A stretch of DNA of 64,000 bases from an uncultured Sediminibacterium sp. (lineage in GTDB: Bacteria > Bacteroidota > Bacteroidia > Chitinophagales > Chitinophagaceae), in assembly GCF_946481145.1 (NCBI RefSeq), contig NZ_CAMLMJ010000008.1:62001-126000 (forward strand), read 5' to 3'. Positions within the stretch are counted from its first letter, which is position 1. Every line of letters starts with the position of its first letter. The notes under the pieces were generated by a model, which searched no databases, was not told the DNA's origin, and saw only the letters and a list, made by a program, of their open reading frames with translations. This document shows positions 57,226 through 64,000 of the stretch, piece by piece. Position numbers and translations under genes: made by a program.

Positions 57226-58068
57226 ATGCCTGTAAGTTTAATTGCTGATAGTGGTGCCACCAAATGTGAATGGTGTGTACTAGAAAATGGTAAAAAAATC
57301 AAATCTATCATTACCCAGGGAATCAGCCCTTATTTCTTATCAGGACCAGAAATTATTGCATTACTTGAGAAAGAATTACTCCCTAAGCTGAAGAAATTCA
57401 CCGTAAAACAGGTCTTTTTTTACGGAACCGGACTCGCTAATCCTAAAAATGTTACCGTACTCAAATCTGTATTGAAAAAATTGTTCCCAGCATCAAAAGC
57501 TGAGGTACAGAACGACTTACTCGCTGCAGCAAGGGCTCTTTGCGGAAAACAGAAAGGTATTGCCTGCATTCTCGGAACCGGCGCCAATTCCTGTTTTTTT
57601 AACGGTAAGAAAATGGTAAAAAACAGTCCAGGACTCGGTTATGTGCTTGGCGATGAAGGAAGCGGTGCCTATCTGGGCAAAAAAGTAATACAGTATTACC
57701 TGTATAATACCTACGACGAAGAACTTAAAGCAAGGTTTGAAAAACGTTTCCAGACTACCCCAATGGAAATACTGGAAAATGTTTACAAGAAACCGCTCGC
57801 CAACCGATACCTCGCTTCTTTTGCCATATTTCTGGCCGAGAACAGAGGACATTATATGATTGAAAACATTATTGAAGACGGATTAAACGACTTCTTTTTC
57901 ACCCATTTATACAAGTACAGGGAAAGCTGGACCCACCCTATTCATTTTGTTGGCAGTATTGCATTTGGTTTCAAAGATGTATTAAAAGACCTTTGTAACA
58001 CATACGAACTGGAATTGGGCAGGGTATTGAAAGCACCCATGCAAGGACTAATTGAATATCACCGCTAA
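57226..58068 (+). CDS. BadF/BadG-type ATPase, probable amino-sugar kinase
   Basis: 280 residues from the ATG at 57226 (12 upstream residues from a GTG dropped). The ASKHA fold shows LIADSGATKCEWCVLENGKK (phosphate 1), ACILGTGANSCFFNG (phosphate 2) and GYVLGDEGSGAYLGKK, the latter typical of N-acetylglucosamine kinases. murQ follows by 9 nt, so the natural reading is a GlcNAc or MurNAc kinase acting just before the etherase in cell-wall recycling. Sugar specificity is inferred. Confidence 0.88.
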   Translation: MPVSLIADSGATKCEWCVLENGKKIKSIITQGISPYFLSGPEIIALLEKELLPKLKKFTVKQVFFYGTGLANPKNVTVLKSVLKKLFPASKAEVQNDLLAAARALCGKQKGIACILGTGANSCFFNGKKMVKNSPGLGYVLGDEGSGAYLGKKVIQYYLYNTYDEELKARFEKRFQTTPMEILENVYKKPLANRYLASFAIFLAENRGHYMIENIIEDGLNDFFFTHLYKYRESWTHPIHFVGSIAFGFKDVLKDLCNTYELELGRVLKAPMQGLIEYHR

Positions 58069-58077
58069 AAAAGCATT

Positions 58078-58893
58078 ATGGCTGAGTTTATTAAAGTAAC
58101 AGAACAGACTTCAACGTACAGGCATCTGGAAAAAATGTCGATCCAGGAATTGCTGACCAATATCAACAACGAGGATAAAATGGTTCCCAACGCAGTGGAG
58201 AAAGCCATTCCCCAGATCGAAAAACTGGTAGCAGCAATCGCTGACAAAATGCTTGCAGGTGGCAGACTGTTTTATATCGGCGCAGGCACCAGTGGCAGAC
58301 TTGGGATTGTTGATGCAAGTGAATGTCCGCCAAGCTTTGGGGTTCCTTACGGACTTGTTATAGGCATCATCGCAGGTGGAGATAAAGCGATTACACAGGC
58401 AGTTGAATTTGCAGAGGACAGCACCGAACAAGGTTGGGCAGATTTACAAAGACATTTTGTTAGTGATAAAGATGTGGTGGTTGGACTTGCAGCGAGTGGT
58501 ACAACACCTTATGTAATTAGTGCGTTAAAAGAGTGTCGCAAACAAGGAATTATTACAGGAAGTATCAGTTGCAACCCAAATAGTCCAGTGTCAAGAGAAG
58601 CAGATTTTCCGGTGGAAGTAGTGGTTGGACCAGAATTCGTTACAGGAAGTACCCGCATGAAAAGTGGTACGGCCCAGAAACTTGTATTGAATATGGTTTC
58701 AACTGCCGTAATGATTCAGCTTGGCCGTGTGGAAGATAATAAAATGGTGAACATGCAACTGAGCAACGTAAAACTGGTTGACAGAGGAGTGAAAATGGTG
58801 ATGGAAAACCTCAAAATAACTGAATACGAAGTTGCTAAAGACCTGCTACTCAAACATGGCAGCGTAAAGAAAGCTGTGGAGGCAGCAGGGTGA
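58078..58893 (+). CDS. murQ: N-acetylmuramic acid 6-phosphate etherase
   Basis: 271 residues, shorter than E. coli MurQ (about 298) but complete in the SIS domain. Removes the lactyl ether from MurNAc-6-P to give GlcNAc-6-P. Motifs: GGRLFYIGAGTSGRLGIVDA, ECPPSFGVPYGLVIGIIAGG, DSTEQGWADLQ (catalytic acid region) and FVTGSTRMKSGTAQKLVLNM. Paired with the upstream kinase. Confidence 0.96.
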   Translation: MAEFIKVTEQTSTYRHLEKMSIQELLTNINNEDKMVPNAVEKAIPQIEKLVAAIADKMLAGGRLFYIGAGTSGRLGIVDASECPPSFGVPYGLVIGIIAGGDKAITQAVEFAEDSTEQGWADLQRHFVSDKDVVVGLAASGTTPYVISALKECRKQGIITGSISCNPNSPVSREADFPVEVVVGPEFVTGSTRMKSGTAQKLVLNMVSTAVMIQLGRVEDNKMVNMQLSNVKLVDRGVKMVMENLKITEYEVAKDLLLKHGSVKKAVEAAG

Positions 58894-58901
58894 GAAAACA
58901 G

Positions 58902-59017
58902 AGGAATAAGAAATATGAAATAAGAAATATGAAAGTTTGATTTAGGCGTCTATTGAACATTTCACATTCATTTTTCGGTCCTTATTCCTTATTTCTTATT
59001 TCTTATTTCTTATTTTC
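58902..59017. repeat. Word-built inverted repeat, aataagaaat family
   Basis: The left arm (about 58902-58935) iterates aataagaaatatga. The right arm (58981-59017) iterates cttatttcttattt and is an approximate reverse complement. The loop is about 45 nt. It fills the gap between murQ and the next gene; the right arm touches the downstream ATG at 59019. Confidence 0.8.
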
Positions 59018-59018
59018 T

Positions 59019-59582
59019 ATGCACGACATTGAGCCTTTTTATAACTGGCGGCATATTTACGTTTCTGAGGAGGATCAACGTTCCCCTTTTTTTGGACGTA
59101 CATACAGTGAGTTTGAATTTTCTCAGACAGTTTACAATTATTACATCCATCCGCAATGGGATGATTTTGGCAGCAGAACCTTATACCTGAAAGTAATCTA
59201 TGTTGATTATGAACTGAATTTCGCTGTAATCGAATTGCTTGGGGAGTGGAACGATGCCATTGAAAACGATATCATGGAACTGAAACGTGAAGTGATGGAT
59301 ATGTTTTACAAACAGGGCATCACCAAATACATTCTCATTGCAGAAAATGTAATGAACTTTCACAGCAGCGACAAAGAATATTACCAGGAATGGTTCGATG
59401 AACTCACCGAAGAAAACGGATGGGCAGTGGCCTTAAACATGAGCGAAGCCGCTCAATATGATTTCAAAAAGAAAAAATTAAACTACTACATCGAATTAAT
59501 GGATCTCCCGGAATGGCGTACCTATAAGCCCTACCATCTTTTCAAAAAGATTGATGATCTCCTGATGAAAAGACTTGATTAA
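59019..59582 (+). CDS. Conserved cytosolic protein of unknown function
   Basis: 187 residues from the ATG at 59019 (MHDIEPFYNWRHIYVSEEDQ). A start 66 nt upstream would only translate the repeat arm. The protein is acidic and aromatic, without signal or membrane segments: FGRTYSEFEFSQTVYNYYIH, NFAVIELLGEWNDAIEND, EVMDMFYKQGITKYILIAEN and WFDELTEENGWAVALN. I recognise the style of a Bacteroidota-conserved hypothetical but no named family. Confidence 0.8.
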   Translation: MHDIEPFYNWRHIYVSEEDQRSPFFGRTYSEFEFSQTVYNYYIHPQWDDFGSRTLYLKVIYVDYELNFAVIELLGEWNDAIENDIMELKREVMDMFYKQGITKYILIAENVMNFHSSDKEYYQEWFDELTEENGWAVALNMSEAAQYDFKKKKLNYYIELMDLPEWRTYKPYHLFKKIDDLLMKRLD

Positions 59583-59594
59583 TTATAGCGATAT

Positions 59595-59716
59595 GGGGGT
59601 TAGGGGTTAGGTATTAGGTATTAGGTATTAGGCACTAGGTACTAGGTACTGGGTTGCAGGTATGGTCATACTATATAAAAGACCTAACACCTAACACCTA
59701 ACCCCTAACACCTCCC
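59595..59716. repeat. Word-built inverted repeat, ttaggtatt family
   Basis: The left arm iterates ggttaggtattaggta and then ggcactaggtactaggtactggg. The right arm (59681-59716) iterates cacctaacacctaacccc. It lies between convergent genes; on the hutU side it starts 7 nt after the stop. Several left/right differences are a/g changes that keep G-T pairing in RNA. Confidence 0.8.
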
Positions 59717-59723
59717 TCATAAG

Positions 59724-61382
59724 TTACAAGCCCAGGTTATGCTTAACTAAAGTTTGTTGTGCTAATTCATATCCTGCATCTGCATGTCTGATTACACCCA
59801 TTCCAGGATCGTTCCTAAGTACGCGTGATAAACGTTGTGCAGCGGCATCGGTACCATCTGCCACAATTACCATTCCGGCATGTATACTGTACCCCATACC
59901 TACTCCACCGCCATGGTGCAAACTTACCCAGCTTGCTCCTCCGGCAGTATTTACCAATGCATTTAATATTGGCCAATCAGCCACAGCATCGCTCCCATCG
60001 AGCATTGCTTCTGTTTCGCGGTTAGGTGATGCAACAGATCCTGTATCAAGATGATCGCGCCCAATAACAATCGGTGCTTTTACTTTTCCAGTCTTCACCA
60101 ATTCATTAAACGCCAGACCCGCTTTCTCACGTTCTCCTTGTCCGAGCCAGCAAATTCTGGCTGGTAGTCCCTGAAAGGCAATCCTTTCCTTAGCCATCTT
60201 CATCCATCGTTGCATCGATTTATTTTCAGGGAATAGATTAATAATCAATTCATCCGTAACAGCAATATCTGCCGGATCTCCACTAAGTGCTGCCCAGCGG
60301 AAAGGCCCCTTTCCTTCACAGAACAGAGGACGAATATAGGCAGGTACAAATCCTGGAAAATCAAAGGCATTAGTTAACCCATGCTCCTGGGCTCGGGCTC
60401 TAAGATTATTACCGTAATCAAATGTTACTGCACCGGAAGCCTGTAATTCAAGCATCAGTTCAACATGCAATTTCATACTATCATAAGCAAGCGCAATGTA
60501 TGCTTCGGGATCTTTTTCTCTTAATGTATTTGCTGCATTATTATCCAAGGTATGCGGTACATAACCAATGAGTGGATCATGTGCCGAAGTTTGATCAGTA
60601 AGTATATCTACCCTGACTTTTCTTTCAATTAACTTTTGCAGCAATTGAACTGCATTGCACAGAACACCAATACTCAAACGTTCGCCTTTTTCTTTGGCAA
60701 TGATTGCTCTGTCGATCGCTTCATCTATATCAACAAATTTCAGGTCAAGGTATTTTGTTTCAATTCGCTTATCAATGCGCCATTCTTCCACTTCGGCGCA
60801 AAGTGCTACCCCATCACACATAGTAATAGCAAGTGGTTGTGCACCACCCATACCGCCTAAACCTGCTGTTACGCTAAGTGTTCCTTTCAGTGATCCATTA
60901 AAGTGTTTATCTGCAACCGCTGCAAAAGTTTCATAAGTTCCCTGTACAATACCTTGTGAGCCTATATAAATCCAGGAACCGGCGGTCATTTGCCCGTACA
61001 TCATCAATCCCTTTTGCTCCAATTCCGTAAAATGTTTCCAGTTGGCCCAATTAGGCACCAATTGTGAGTTGGAAAGTAAAACCCTTGGTGCATCCGCATG
61101 GGTTTTCATAATTGCAACAGGCTTACCACTTTGAATCAACAGGGTTTCGTCGTTTTCCAGTTTTTTCAGGGATTGTATAATCAGGTCCAGGCTTTCAATA
61201 TTTCGTGCTGCTTTACCCCTTCCTCCGTAGACAATTAATTCTTCTGGTCTTTCTGCCACTGCAGGATCCAGGTTATTCAATAACATCCTTAAGGCAGCTT
61301 CCTGCACCCATCCTTTACAGTTTAATGTTGTTCCGGTAGGTGTCTTGTATTTTGCAAAATCATAGACTGTAGTAACAGACAT
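59724..61382 (-). CDS. hutU: Urocanate hydratase
   Basis: 552 residues, normal length. Adds water to urocanate to form imidazolonepropionate in histidine degradation, using tightly bound NAD+. Motifs: [61 protein letters not shown] and the catalytic region [19 protein letters not shown]. No hutH, hutI or hutG lies within the window, so the gene stands alone here. Confidence 0.97.
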   Translation of the reverse strand: MSVTTVYDFAKYKTPTGTTLNCKGWVQEAALRMLLNNLDPAVAERPEELIVYGGRGKAARNIESLDLIIQSLKKLENDETLLIQSGKPVAIMKTHADAPRVLLSNSQLVPNWANWKHFTELEQKGLMMYGQMTAGSWIYIGSQGIVQGTYETFAAVADKHFNGSLKGTLSVTAGLGGMGGAQPLAITMCDGVALCAEVEEWRIDKRIETKYLDLKFVDIDEAIDRAIIAKEKGERLSIGVLCNAVQLLQKLIERKVRVDILTDQTSAHDPLIGYVPHTLDNNAANTLREKDPEAYIALAYDSMKLHVELMLELQASGAVTFDYGNNLRARAQEHGLTNAFDFPGFVPAYIRPLFCEGKGPFRWAALSGDPADIAVTDELIINLFPENKSMQRWMKMAKERIAFQGLPARICWLGQGEREKAGLAFNELVKTGKVKAPIVIGRDHLDTGSVASPNRETEAMLDGSDAVADWPILNALVNTAGGASWVSLHHGGGVGMGYSIHAGMVIVADGTDAAAQRLSRVLRNDPGMGVIRHADAGYELAQQTLVKHNLGL

Positions 61383-61731
61383 AGCAATTCGTTTTTGAGG
61401 GCATCAAAGTACAATTTTATCCTGAACGATCGCTATCCCGCCGGTGATTTAAAAAGCAATGTAGTTTTCTCCACTTTGCCTGAACAGTCGTTAAATTACA
61501 CGACTGTATTTTAAACAGATTTCAATATAGCCCATCTAACAGGCAGTGCAAAAGAATCCAATACAAGGCAATCGCATAAAGATGTGATTCTCCTGAAACC
61601 CTTTACAGCAAAGCATTTCATAAAATCATGCGCATTCACCATTCAGGGTTCACAATTCACCAATTATCACAGTTTACATTTTCGCTGCAACGCAGAATAA
61701 TTTGTTTTGGTCATAGAAAAAAAATTCAACC
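61383..61731. other. Intergenic region between hutU and a lipoprotein gene, with a gtgaatt-family array
   Basis: No gene found. Positions 61634-61661 hold a short array of the words attcaccattcagggttcac-like sequence and cacaattcacc (reverse complement of gtgaatt), with no partner arm. The two flanking genes are divergent. No clear -7 element was found for either. Confidence 0.6.
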
Positions 61732-62319
61732 ATGTACAAGCAAATTTTAACAGCAGCAGGAATCGGCCTGCTTTTCGCCAGTTGTAGTAAAAATGATAAC
61801 ACTAGCCCACAGGTATCTATGGCATACCTAAACCTTAATAATACAGTTGTAACTGCCACTACCCCCTTAACAATCGATCTGAATAATGATGGCACTGTTG
61901 ATTTCCGTGTAACTACAGAGTTAAGTCAGGATATTAGTTCCGGAAGCGATTTACTTGAATTCAGGGTAACCAGTCTTGCCCAGAACCAGGTATTGATGAA
62001 AGATGACAGAACACCTGCAAGGAAAGAAGAAAATGTGCCTATTTACATTACGGATGAGTTACCCTATCAATGGAATACCCAGTTATCTGCTGCAATTGTA
62101 ACGCGGGTTATTCCTACAGATATTGCCAATAGTTACTGGCAGGGAACATGGTTGAACCATTTCAATAAATACCTGCCTGTAAAACTGGTAAAAGATGGGG
62201 CTTCGTATTTGGGATGGATACAGATTTCATTTAGCAACACAGTTCCGATGGGAATCATTGTACATGATGCTGCTTATAACAAAATAGCGGGCCAGCCGAT
62301 AAAAGCGGGTCAAAAATAA
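61732..62319 (+). CDS. Lipoprotein of unknown function
   Basis: 195 residues. The lipobox is in MYKQILTAAGIGLLFASCSK, with Cys18 lipidated. The mature part is beta-rich and begins with PLTIDLNNDGTVDFRVTTEL, a calcium-binding-like DLNNDGTVDF segment. C-terminal WQGTWLNHFNKYLPVKLVKD and YLGWIQISFSNTVPMGI. I do not recognise a named family; likely surface or periplasmic. Confidence 0.82.
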   Translation: MYKQILTAAGIGLLFASCSKNDNTSPQVSMAYLNLNNTVVTATTPLTIDLNNDGTVDFRVTTELSQDISSGSDLLEFRVTSLAQNQVLMKDDRTPARKEENVPIYITDELPYQWNTQLSAAIVTRVIPTDIANSYWQGTWLNHFNKYLPVKLVKDGASYLGWIQISFSNTVPMGIIVHDAAYNKIAGQPIKAGQK

Positions 62320-62346
62320 AGGCTTTAGAAATTATTTGTCATCCTG

Positions 62347-62354
62347 TATATTTG
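62347..62354 (+). promoter_or_regulatory. Putative -7 element of the small basic gene
   Basis: TATATTTG matches TAnnTTTG exactly, 14 nt before the ATG at 62369. Supports transcription of the small ORF independent of the lipoprotein gene. Confidence 0.5.
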
Positions 62355-62368
62355 AGAAAAAGCAGTAT

Positions 62369-62524
62369 ATGGGATTACCAGTAAATAACAAAAAAGCAGG
62401 CAAGGCAGGAGCCGCTGGACAAAAGACCGGTGGTCAAGCCTCCAAATTCATCTCCAAACCAGGCACAAAAGCCGTAGGTGTAGCAAAAAAACCGATTAAA
62501 ACCGGCGGATCAAGAGGAAGCTAG
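62369..62524 (+). CDS. Small basic Gly/Lys/Ala-rich protein
   Basis: 51 residues from the ATG at 62369 (MGLPVNNKKAGKAGAAGQKT), with later SKFISKPGTKAVGVAKK and TGGSRGS. Highly basic, without hydrophobic core, so probably disordered and nucleic-acid- or ribosome-associated. Its own -7 element and an abutting 3' repeat support it as a real gene. A TTG start upstream would overlap the promoter. Function unknown. Confidence 0.6.
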   Translation: MGLPVNNKKAGKAGAAGQKTGGQASKFISKPGTKAVGVAKKPIKTGGSRGS

Positions 62525-62530
62525 GGGAAG

Positions 62531-62581
62531 ATGGCTGATGTCTGATTTGATATAATAAATCCGACATCAGACATCAGCCAT
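62531..62581. repeat. Perfect 16-bp word-built inverted repeat, ctgatgtctgat family
   Basis: ATGGCTGATGTCTGAT (62531-62546) and ATCAGACATCAGCCAT (62566-62581) are exact reverse complements with a 19-nt loop. It fills the 56-nt gap between convergent genes, and on the minus strand begins at the stop TAA of the TPR gene. Confidence 0.85.
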
Positions 62582-62892
62582 TAATACACCAGATCCTCAT
62601 ACGCTGCTCTCAATTCATTAAGTGAGTGGTTATCTCCTGCTGCTTTTGCGGCTTCCATGCCTTTTTCGTACCACTGAATGGCTAGATCAGTTTGCTGTAG
62701 CTGTTCCAATAATTTCGCCAGGTGATAGTATGATCCTACATAATCTGGTGAGTCGGTGAGTATTGCTTCGAATAACTCCCTCGCCTCCACCAGTTTACCA
62801 ATTTTCACATATTCTAATGCCAAAGCATGTCTCAGAAAATTGTCTTTAGGCTGTTGCTCCAAAAATGCAAGTATCCTGGGTATTTTATCCAT
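62581..62892 (-). CDS. Small TPR-like protein
   Basis: 103 residues from the ATG at 62892 (MDKIPRILAFLEQQPKDNFL). Three helix pairs: RHALALEYVKIGKLVEAREL, SYYHLAKLLEQLQQTDLAIQ and WYEKGMEAAKAAGDNHSLNE. The tetratricopeptide pattern implies a protein-binding adaptor. A longer reading adds 25 residues that are a translation of the repeat at 62912-62978 and is rejected. TATCTTTA, near -7 consensus, lies 4 nt upstream of the start. Confidence 0.9.
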   Translation of the reverse strand: MDKIPRILAFLEQQPKDNFLRHALALEYVKIGKLVEARELFEAILTDSPDYVGSYYHLAKLLEQLQQTDLAIQWYEKGMEAAKAAGDNHSLNELRAAYEDLVY

Positions 62893-62896
62893 AATG

Positions 62897-62904
62897 TAAA
62901 GATA
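62897..62904 (-). promoter_or_regulatory. Putative -7 element of the TPR gene, nearly leaderless
   Basis: On the minus strand TATCTTTA (one mismatch to TAnnTTTG) lies 4 nt before the ATG at 62892. Confidence 0.4.
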
Positions 62905-62911
62905 GTGGTCC

Positions 62912-62978
62912 GTGAATTGTGAATGGTGAATGGTCAATACGACTATCCGATATTGACCATTCACCATTCACAATTCAC
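62912..62978. repeat. Perfect 28-bp word-built inverted repeat, gtgaatt family
   Basis: Arms 62912-62939 and 62951-62978 are exact reverse complements over 28 nt, with an 11-nt loop. Each is gtgaattgtgaatggtgaat followed by ggtcaata. It lies between two divergent promoters, 7 nt from the TPR -7 element and about 42 nt from the etfB -33 element. Confidence 0.9.
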
Positions 62979-63020
62979 CTATTCGTAAAAATTTCCCCTG
63001 TTAAAAAAAATATCCGAACC

Positions 63021-63050
63021 TTTGCCGGAAACAAAAGCTCCTTATATTTG
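63021..63050 (+). promoter_or_regulatory. Promoter of etfBA
   Basis: TTTG at 63021-63024, 18-nt spacer, TATATTTG at 63043-63050: both elements of the Bacteroidota consensus. Leader of about 45-50 nt to the etfB ATG. Confidence 0.7.
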
Positions 63051-63102
63051 TTTAATAGTTGCATAAACAACTAATTATTATATCAAAACCTAATAGAGAA
63101 GT

Positions 63103-63843
63103 ATGAAAATCCTGGTTTGTGTAAGCAAGACACCCGACACCACTTCCAAAATTGCCTTTACCGACGGTAACAGCAAATTTGATGAGAATGGTGTTCAGTG
63201 GATCATTAATCCTTACGACGAATGGTATTCGCTGGTAAGGGCGATTGAATTGAAAGAAAAAGATCCTTCTACTATCGTTCACCTCGTAACGGTGGGTGGT
63301 TCAGATGCAGAACCGATTATCCGCAAAGCATTGGCTTTGGGTGGTGATGAAGCCATTCGTATTAATGCAGATGGCAGCGACAGCTATTATATCGCTTCAC
63401 AAATTGCGGCCATTGCAAAAGATGGTTATGACCTGGTTTTCACCGGAAAAGAAACCATCGATTATAACGGTTCTTCCATAGGTGCAATGGTAGCTGAATT
63501 ACTGGATGCTCCCTATATTTCTCTCGCGACCAAATTTGAATTAAATGGTAATACAGCCACTGTTACCCGCGAGATTGAAGGTGGTGAAGAAGTTGCTGAA
63601 ATGACATTACCTGCGGTTGTAAGTTGCCAGAAAGGTGTAGCCGAGCAGCGTATTCCTAACATGAGAGGTATTATGGCTGCCCGTACCAAACCCCTTAAAG
63701 TGGTTGAGCCTGCTGCAGTTGATACACTCACCAGTGTAGCCAGTTTTGAATTGCCACCAGCGAAAGCAGGTGTTAAACTGGTTAGTCCAGATAACGTAGG
63801 CGAACTGGTAAGATTATTACATGAAGAAGCAAAAGCGATCTGA
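63103..63843 (+). CDS. etfB: Electron transfer flavoprotein subunit beta
   Basis: 246 residues. Forms the ETF heterodimer that passes electrons from acyl-CoA dehydrogenases to the quinone pool. Motifs: MKILVCVSKTPDTTSKIAF, VQWIINPYDEWYSLVRAIEL, DGYDLVFTGKETIDYNGSSI and the AMP-side signature region VVSCQKGVAEQRIPNMRGIM. etfA follows 35 nt downstream. Confidence 0.96.
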   Translation: MKILVCVSKTPDTTSKIAFTDGNSKFDENGVQWIINPYDEWYSLVRAIELKEKDPSTIVHLVTVGGSDAEPIIRKALALGGDEAIRINADGSDSYYIASQIAAIAKDGYDLVFTGKETIDYNGSSIGAMVAELLDAPYISLATKFELNGNTATVTREIEGGEEVAEMTLPAVVSCQKGVAEQRIPNMRGIMAARTKPLKVVEPAAVDTLTSVASFELPPAKAGVKLVSPDNVGELVRLLHEEAKAI

Positions 63844-63878
63844 TAAGATTGCCGATTCTAAACTAAAAAAAGAAATCA

Positions 63879-64000
63879 ATGTCTGTTTTAATATTTGTAG
63901 ATCAATCAGAAGGCCATATCAAAAAAGCTTCTTTTGAAGTATTGACTTATGGCGCCAAATTAGCTGGTCAATTGGGAACAACTGCGGAAGCGCTGGTATT
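63879..64000 (+). CDS. etfA: Electron transfer flavoprotein subunit alpha (partial)
   Basis: The frame from the ATG at 63879 reads MSVLIFVDQSEGHIKKASFE, then VLTYGAKLAGQLGTTAEALV and continues off the right edge. This matches the start of EtfA; the FAD-binding C-terminus is outside. Position after etfB supports the call. Confidence 0.92.
   Translation, partial: MSVLIFVDQSEGHIKKASFEVLTYGAKLAGQLGTTAEALV

Noticed and set aside
58953..59018. N-terminal extension of the hypothetical gene at 59019
   Set aside because: It translates the cttatttcttattt repeat arm and gives a false hydrophobic segment that could be mistaken for a signal peptide.
62893..62967. N-terminal extension of the TPR gene
   Set aside because: The added residues come from the arm of the 28-bp palindrome and cross the likely -7 element; the ATG at 62892 is better.
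1913..62978. REP elements mobilised by a RAYT transposase, or IS-derived MITEs
   Set aside because: No shared core sequence, no target-site duplications noticed and no transposase gene in the window. Not excluded for the genome as a whole.

Overview
This window is chromosomal DNA of a member of the Bacteroidota, most likely the class Chitinophagia. Three signs support this. Two secreted proteins end in the type IX secretion type-B (gliding-motility-type) sorting domain. Promoters show the TAnnTTTG -7 element typical of the phylum, usually without a Shine-Dalgarno sequence. The gene set (bacillithiol enzyme BshC, GH20 and GH29 glycosidases, DUF2911, DUF4197, DUF2490 and YhcH families) fits too. 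Genus is an inference. No phage, transposase or CRISPR array was seen.

Layout. 0-5 kb: partial Lrp/AsnC regulator (-) divergent from ahcY, then a GH20 beta-hexosaminidase and a small PepSY-like exported protein. 5-16 kb: an Omp85-like outer-membrane protein, a DUF2911 lipoprotein, DUF2452 and YhcH proteins, a thiol peroxidase, a UbiD decarboxylase, DUF1761, pdxJ, a GH29 fucosidase, a DUF2911-TPR protein and purE. 16-27 kb: bshC, a membrane fatty-acid-hydroxylase-type oxygenase, rimO, an acetyltransferase, an orphan histidine kinase, prfC, a histidine phosphatase, DUF4197 and an unknown exported protein. 27-40.3 kb: a 13-kb minus-strand molybdenum-hydroxylase island. 40.7-44.1 kb: lpdA, a DUF62 SAM hydrolase, an SDR and tRNA-Lys(TTT). 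44.3-55.4 kb: an M43 metalloprotease and a 2.3-kresidue adhesin, tail to tail, then a DUF2490 protein. 55.5-64 kb: a C-terminal protease, an amino-sugar kinase plus murQ pair, hutU, small proteins, etfB and the start of etfA.

The molybdenum island is the clearest functional unit. Reading right to left it has iorA2-iorB2-cytochrome c-xdhC-mocA-moaA-moeA-TSUP transporter-moaD-moeB/rhodanese-moaE-moaC/B fusion-iorA1-iorB1. It encodes cofactor synthesis from GTP to an inserted cytidylated molybdopterin, two Tat-exported hydroxylases, and a likely periplasmic electron acceptor.

The most unusual signal is non-coding. At least sixteen intergenic sites carry inverted repeats whose arms are built from iterated 6-9 nt words. 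The words differ from site to site but fall into a few families, for example gtgaattg/gtgaatgg, ggtctatgg/agtccatgg, ctgatgtctgatggc, agtccgaa and taggtactagg/ttaggtatt. Several arms begin at, or supply, a stop codon. In this window the gtgaatt family lies only on the 5' side of genes, while the ctgatgtc, tccatgg and taggtatt families lie at 3' ends. I know of no named element with this grammar and treat it as the main candidate for something undescribed.
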